Under the pieces are notes generated by a model. It saw nothing but the letters and a program-made list of their open reading frames with translations. It made no database searches and was not told where the DNA came from. A program made the position numbers and the translations under genes. From positions 1-8,583 of the forward strand of contig JANXPK010000745.1 of the NCBI GenBank assembly GCA_025357355.1: a DNA stretch of 8,583 nt, in the 5' to 3' direction. This stretch comes from Rhodobacterales bacterium (GTDB lineage Bacteria > Pseudomonadota > Alphaproteobacteria > Rhodobacterales > Rhodobacteraceae). Shown here piece by piece: positions 7,001 through 8,583 of the stretch. The stretch's first letter is position 1; the number at the start of each line of letters is the position of its first letter.

Positions 7001-7253
7001 CGTTGCCGTCGCCGCCGTCAAGGATCGCAGGCACGTCGCCGACAATCAAGATGAGGTCGTCACCAGTATCGCCATGAGTTTCGTTGCTGCTGTAGGCGTA
7101 AAGCACATCGTTGCCGATACCGCCGAAGAGCGTGTCGATCCCACCGCCGTTCGAGTCGAGTGTGTCGTTCCCAGCAAGACCGTTGATCAGGTCGTCTCCG
7201 ACAGTGCCGATCAGGTTGTCGTCTCCGCCGCCGCCATTGATGGCCATGGTCAT
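4008..7253 (-). CDS. Large RTX calcium-binding protein, five-module, type I secreted
   Basis: This 1081-residue acidic protein of the RTX (hemolysin-type calcium-binding) class is probably secreted by a type I system and folds outside the cell on binding calcium. Residues 1-70 hold RTX nonapeptides (GGxGxDxLx), such as LAGNDTLDS and GGIGNDVLY. Five modules follow: 71-253, 254-437, 438-623, 624-806 and 807-976. Residues 977-1081 match the serralysin C-terminal domain (peptidase M10 C-terminal type), with DVISDFEGAGVGKGDKIDLS and a hydrophobic SDFIL end typical of an uncleaved secretion signal. There is no N-terminal signal peptide, no HExxH protease motif and no recognisable enzyme domain, so adhesin, surface-layer or matrix roles are all possible. 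AAGGGGGG abuts the ATG at 7253; the third-codon ATG (7247) has better spacing and may be the true start. The gene is monocistronic, with its own terminator. No exporter genes are nearby. Confidence 0.9.
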   Translation of the reverse strand: MTMAINGGGGDDNLIGTVGDDLINGLAGNDTLDSNGGGIDTLFGGIGNDVLYAYSSNETHGDTGDDLILIVGDVPAILDGGDGNDTLQFNGGFDISGSTIIGIEQLNASSNGKLTTSQLAQFTTVSGFNSSSTSGSLILTAGGTASVSLSATLTSSFQITGSSEAEKLTFDPSYTHEIIFYGGGGNDKVTSASGDDSLRGDQGDDTLIGNDGNDSLDGGIGSDSLSGGTGNDFLITGGNDSAFGGSGNDLLSVVENGPAVLSGGSNVDVLRFEGSFDISAASLSGDIEHLDLLGNDSMTAAQLATFALVEGYNGTQSSASLTLTAGGTATVALAGSLSSTFSLTGSQEADLITFVAGHSGSIQVFAGAGDDSITGSTGNDSLRGDEGNDTLNGSDGNDSLDGSAGHNVLNGGNNDDFLVMRAHDDAFGGSGNDLFSIVTNQPNTISGGVGSLDQIRFEGSYDISNTAISGVEQLDLLGSDSLTATQLGMFAAIGGYNDSVTNATVSLTQGGTAVVNLKPTLTTGFTLIGSNEADIITFAAPYDRIVTVNAGGGDDSITGALGGDSLNGGDGNDTLLGQAGNDSLDGGGNGAFDQLFGGTGNDVLIGHADDMLFGGNNDDLFSINSNGVAVFDGGTGNDTMRFETSYDISGATVTGIEQVNLNGNDEMTATQLGSFSLVSGYGAGNTTATLFLSQGGTANVTLSPTLTVGFTLFGSDQADLITFTASGTTPITVHAGAGDDSISGAKANDTLIGDAGNDTLNGSDGNDSLDGGVGADSLLGGNGDDFIVAGSNDSIFGGSGNDFFSIQDNGVSVLNGGLNTDTLRTENSYDISGTSLISIENLFINGTPTMTATQLGSFAFVSGYGPGFTSASVALSAGGTAHVTLDDALSANFTVFGSSQAETLSFNASHAGRITIYGGDGNDNVSGASGNDYFEGGGGNDSIFGLVGNDTIFGQAGADVIAGGAGADTMSGGSGQDIYSYASVNDSTAIARDVISDFEGAGVGKGDKIDLSAIDADGGLGTQDSFIFGSTGLAGVSLAEDGAGNTLVQINTNNSAAFEMIIVIADGATLATSYTASDFIL
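4326..7043 (-). repeat. Five tandem protein modules of about 184 residues in the RTX gene
   Basis: The module borders on the plus strand are 6495-7043, 5943-6494, 5385-5942, 4836-5384 and 4326-4835 (183, 184, 186, 183 and about 170 codons). Each begins with a GG...D.lrfe..yDIS segment and continues with I/VEqlnl.gn, then MTAtQLgsF..v.GY, then a GGTA.V.L stretch, then F.l.GS..AD.itF. It ends in a block of RTX nonapeptides such as GNDTLNGSDGNDSLDGG and closes on FGGSGNDlfSI. The modules are clearly homologous but have diverged. Short stretches stay identical in DNA: 27 bp at 5952-5978 recur at 6504-6530, exactly one module (552 bp) apart, and 20 bp at 4954-4973 recur at 6061-6080. Confidence 0.85.
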
Positions 7254-7332
7254 CCCCCCTTAAATATGTGTTCTAATGCGTAACCAAATTTCAGAAGCGC
7301 TTGCGGCCCAAAATCAGGGCTGCGTTAAGCAT

Positions 7333-7361
7333 TACTAATATCCGAATCTGCACTCCGTCAA
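7333..7361 (-). promoter_or_regulatory. Possible promoter of the RTX gene
   Basis: On the minus strand TTGACG (7361-7356) matches five of six bases of the sigma-70 -35 box. Seventeen bases further lies TTAGTA (7338-7333), a poor -10 match; TATTAG at shorter spacing is an alternative. Transcription would start near 7326, giving a leader of about 73 bases. The surrounding 7254-7345 stretch is noticeably more AT-rich than the neighbouring genes, as expected of a promoter. The assignment is by motif only. Confidence 0.25.
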
Positions 7362-7735
7362 CGGCTTTGAGATATCGAAGGGTTGTCACAATGCCCGGTT
7401 GAGCGGGGCCGACATCCACCCTTCCTTGCCCGATGAGCAATCCCGGAAACTGTGCGTTTGGACGATTCGTAGCGCGAATACATGGTGTTAGCGAGGGCGA
7501 GGTTCGTCGAGCAATGCCAAGGGAAAACAAGTCGCACCGGGCAGGTCTGGCGGCGACCCTCGCCAAAGGGCGCACCGTCGGCTTGCCTCGGCACTCTCGG
7601 CTGCCAGACAGGGGCATGTGCGAACGCATCTGGAAAAAGCGTGGGAAGGTGAGGGTTGGGGTGGCGATGGGGCGATGGGTCGACACGGCGGGAACACTCG
7701 GCGAGTGCATGAAGCCAAGCCTTTGAGAACGCCGT

Positions 7736-7754
7736 GTTAATTGGCCCAATTAAC
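7736..7754. promoter_or_regulatory. Perfect 19-bp palindrome, operator-like
   Basis: GTTAATTGGCCCAATTAAC is a perfect inverted repeat of two 9-base arms around a central C. Its length and AT-rich outer arms with a GC core suit a dimeric helix-turn-helix regulator. It lies 15 bp before the four 11-bp-spaced CTACA units and about 480 bp upstream of the RTX start. No regulator gene or gene start lies next to it, so the target is unclear. Confidence 0.4.
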
Positions 7755-7768
7755 GAAAGATGAACGAC

Positions 7769-7812
7769 CTACAAATCACCTACATCGCGCCTACATTGCC
7801 ACTACACCCGAT
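7769..7812. repeat. Four CTACA units at exact 11-bp spacing
   Basis: CTACA occurs at 7769, 7780, 7791 and 7802, always 11 bp apart; the first three are preceded by C (CCTACA). The six intervening bases differ (AATCAC, TCGCGC, TTGCCA, then CCCGAT after the last). No further copy follows in phase on either side. Direct repeats at 11 bp put each unit on the same helix face, as in binding sites of OmpR/PhoB-family response regulators. The protein that would bind here is unknown. On the minus strand the units read TGTAG, pointing towards the RTX gene. Confidence 0.5.
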
Positions 7813-7971
7813 GCAGGTTTTCGTCCCCTGCCCTTCCGTTAACCTTGATCCTGCGAATCGGAGGCGGGGCCCGACAAAGCTCAGCCAGATTGCGCGACAA
7901 TCGGTCGAGCGCGAGATTTTAGCCGGACAAAGGCAATTGGCGACCGGCGCGCCAAAGCGAACCAAGTGCGT

Positions 7972-8583
7972 TCAGCTGAACCGCTTTTCGCGACCATAAA
8001 GCAGCAGCATGGCAATGATGACCACGCCGTAGATGATCTGGCGCCCGAACTCGGCCATTTGCATCACCGACAGGATCGACTGCAAGAGGGTGATCAGGAT
8101 CACTCCGGCCACGGTGCCGACGTATTTGCCGCGCCCGCCAAGAATGGAGGTGCCGCCAAGTACGACGGCTGCGATCGCGGGCAGCAGATAGGCATCGCCC
8201 ATCGACTGGGCGGCTTTACCGGCATAGCCGGCCAGCAATACGCCCGAAAACGCAGCGAGGCCGCCGGACAGCGCAAAGGCCAGCATCACGACGCGCTGAG
8301 TGGAGATGCCCGAAAGGTAGGCCGCACTTTCGCGGTTTCCGATGCCATAGACGGCGCGGCCAAAGGTGGTGCGGTTCAGCAAAGTGACCGCCAAGGCACC
8401 AACCACGATCCAGACCAGCACGGCATTCGGCAGGCCAAGGATCGTGGTTTCGGCACCCAGATATTTCATCGCGCTCGATGCCGAATCCTGCGGTGAGAAG
8501 CCGCCGGTATAGGCCACCATCAGACCCTGGGCCACGGCATTGACCGAAAGTGTCACGATCATCGAGGGAATGCGCAGATAGGC
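7972..8583 (-). CDS. Sugar ABC transporter permease, RbsC type, C-terminal part
   Basis: These are the last 203 residues of an inner-membrane permease of the ribose/xylose/fructose type ABC importers (BPD_transp_2 family). The frame stays open to the window edge, so the start lies beyond 8583. The fragment begins YLRIPSMIVTL, which matches the LRIPxxIVTLG segment of RbsC-like permeases. TTFGRAVYGIGNRESAAYLS (residues 72-91) matches the conserved cytoplasmic loop (GR..yaiGgN..AA.lsGi) that contacts the ATPase. Hydrophobic segments lie at about 7-25, 53-70, 98-118, 132-148, 155-175 and 182-197. GGTSILGGRG (143-152) is also typical. The gene ends at TGA inside the palindrome GTTCAGCTGAAC (7970-7981). 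Its ATPase and binding protein are presumably further right. The sugar cannot be named from this part. Confidence 0.9.
   Translation of the reverse strand, partial: AYLRIPSMIVTLSVNAVAQGLMVAYTGGFSPQDSASSAMKYLGAETTILGLPNAVLVWIVVGALAVTLLNRTTFGRAVYGIGNRESAAYLSGISTQRVVMLAFALSGGLAAFSGVLLAGYAGKAAQSMGDAYLLPAIAAVVLGGTSILGGRGKYVGTVAGVILITLLQSILSVMQMAEFGRQIIYGVVIIAMLLLYGREKRFS

Larger units (their letters stand above)
7254..7971. other. About 700 bp without a convincing gene
   Basis: Between the RTX start and the ABC permease stop no frame looks like a real gene. Frames of 76-152 codons exist on both strands, but they use rare codons (AGA, AGG, CGA, CTA), lack ribosome binding sites and show no family motifs. 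The part next to the RTX gene is probably its promoter. At 7683-7690 and 7730-7737 ACACGGCG and CGCCGTGT form an 8-bp inverted repeat enclosing a CACTC/GAGTG hairpin (7695-7707). It is followed by the 19-bp palindrome and the 11-bp repeats listed separately. GATTG/CAATC (7888-7902) is a weak hairpin near the permease 3' end. The length is large for a gap in such a compact genome, so a small RNA or decayed gene is possible. Confidence 0.45.

Noticed and set aside
4326..7043. Regular short repeats that might suggest a CRISPR array or minisatellite
   Set aside because: They encode GGxGxDxLx nonapeptides in one long open frame, and there are no unique spacers of constant length.
7663..7678. Tandem 8-bp repeat GGCGATGG
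   Set aside because: Only two copies of a short GC-rich word; likely chance or slippage.
7433..7726. Plus-strand open frame of 97 codons
   Set aside because: No ribosome binding site, unlikely composition and no family similarity that I can see; it overlaps the equally doubtful minus-strand frame.
7291..7749. Minus-strand open frame of 152 codons upstream of the RTX gene
   Set aside because: It starts at TTG inside the palindrome, has no Shine-Dalgarno, uses many rare codons and shows no recognisable motif.
7737..7753. Possible CtrA site because of two TTAA boxes in the palindrome
   Set aside because: The boxes are separated by 9 bases, whereas the CtrA motif needs 7 (TTAA-N7-TTAA).
7760..7999. 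Plus-strand open frame of 79 codons starting just after the palindrome
   Set aside because: The CTACA repeats lie within it, the Shine-Dalgarno is weak, and it runs into the 3' end of the ABC permease on the other strand.

Overview
The window looks like a chromosomal segment of a GC-rich alphaproteobacterium, most likely a member of the Rhodobacterales. This rests on the high GC content, the strong Shine-Dalgarno sites, the PEP synthase sequence, and an RTX protein ending in a serralysin-type C-terminal domain that closes on SDFIL. No species can be named from the sequence alone.

Layout, left to right. (1) 1-435 (+): the 3' end of a Major Facilitator Superfamily transporter. (2) 436-761: a gene-poor, very GC-rich stretch with several hairpins, ending in two strong partly overlapping stem-loops. 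A Shine-Dalgarno and a possible 35-codon ORF (762-869, +) follow directly. (3) 864-1265 (-): a 133-residue uncharacterised protein, divergent from the next gene. (4) 1409-3823 (+): ppsA, phosphoenolpyruvate synthase, with an FNR/CRP-family type box in the divergent promoter region and an unusual perfect hairpin inside its first codons. (5) 3824-4007: a convergent intergenic region with one terminator hairpin for each flanking gene. (6) 4008-7253 (-): a 1081-residue RTX calcium-binding protein built from five tandem modules of about 184 residues plus a type I secretion C-terminus. (7) 7254-7971: about 700 bp without a convincing gene. It holds a perfect 19-bp palindrome and four CTACA units spaced exactly 11 bp apart. 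(8) 7972-8583 (-): the C-terminal part of an RbsC-like sugar ABC transporter permease.

The genes do not form one pathway. The three recognisable metabolic or transport genes are ordinary: MFS exporter or permease, PEP synthase, sugar ABC permease. The RTX protein stands alone here, with no ABC exporter or membrane fusion protein beside it, so its type I secretion machinery must be encoded elsewhere. The least explained parts are non-coding: the 11-bp iterated motif and palindrome at 7736-7812, the tandem hairpins at 683-742 before a small ORF, and the early-coding hairpin in ppsA. I see no insertion sequence, tRNA, rRNA or CRISPR array.
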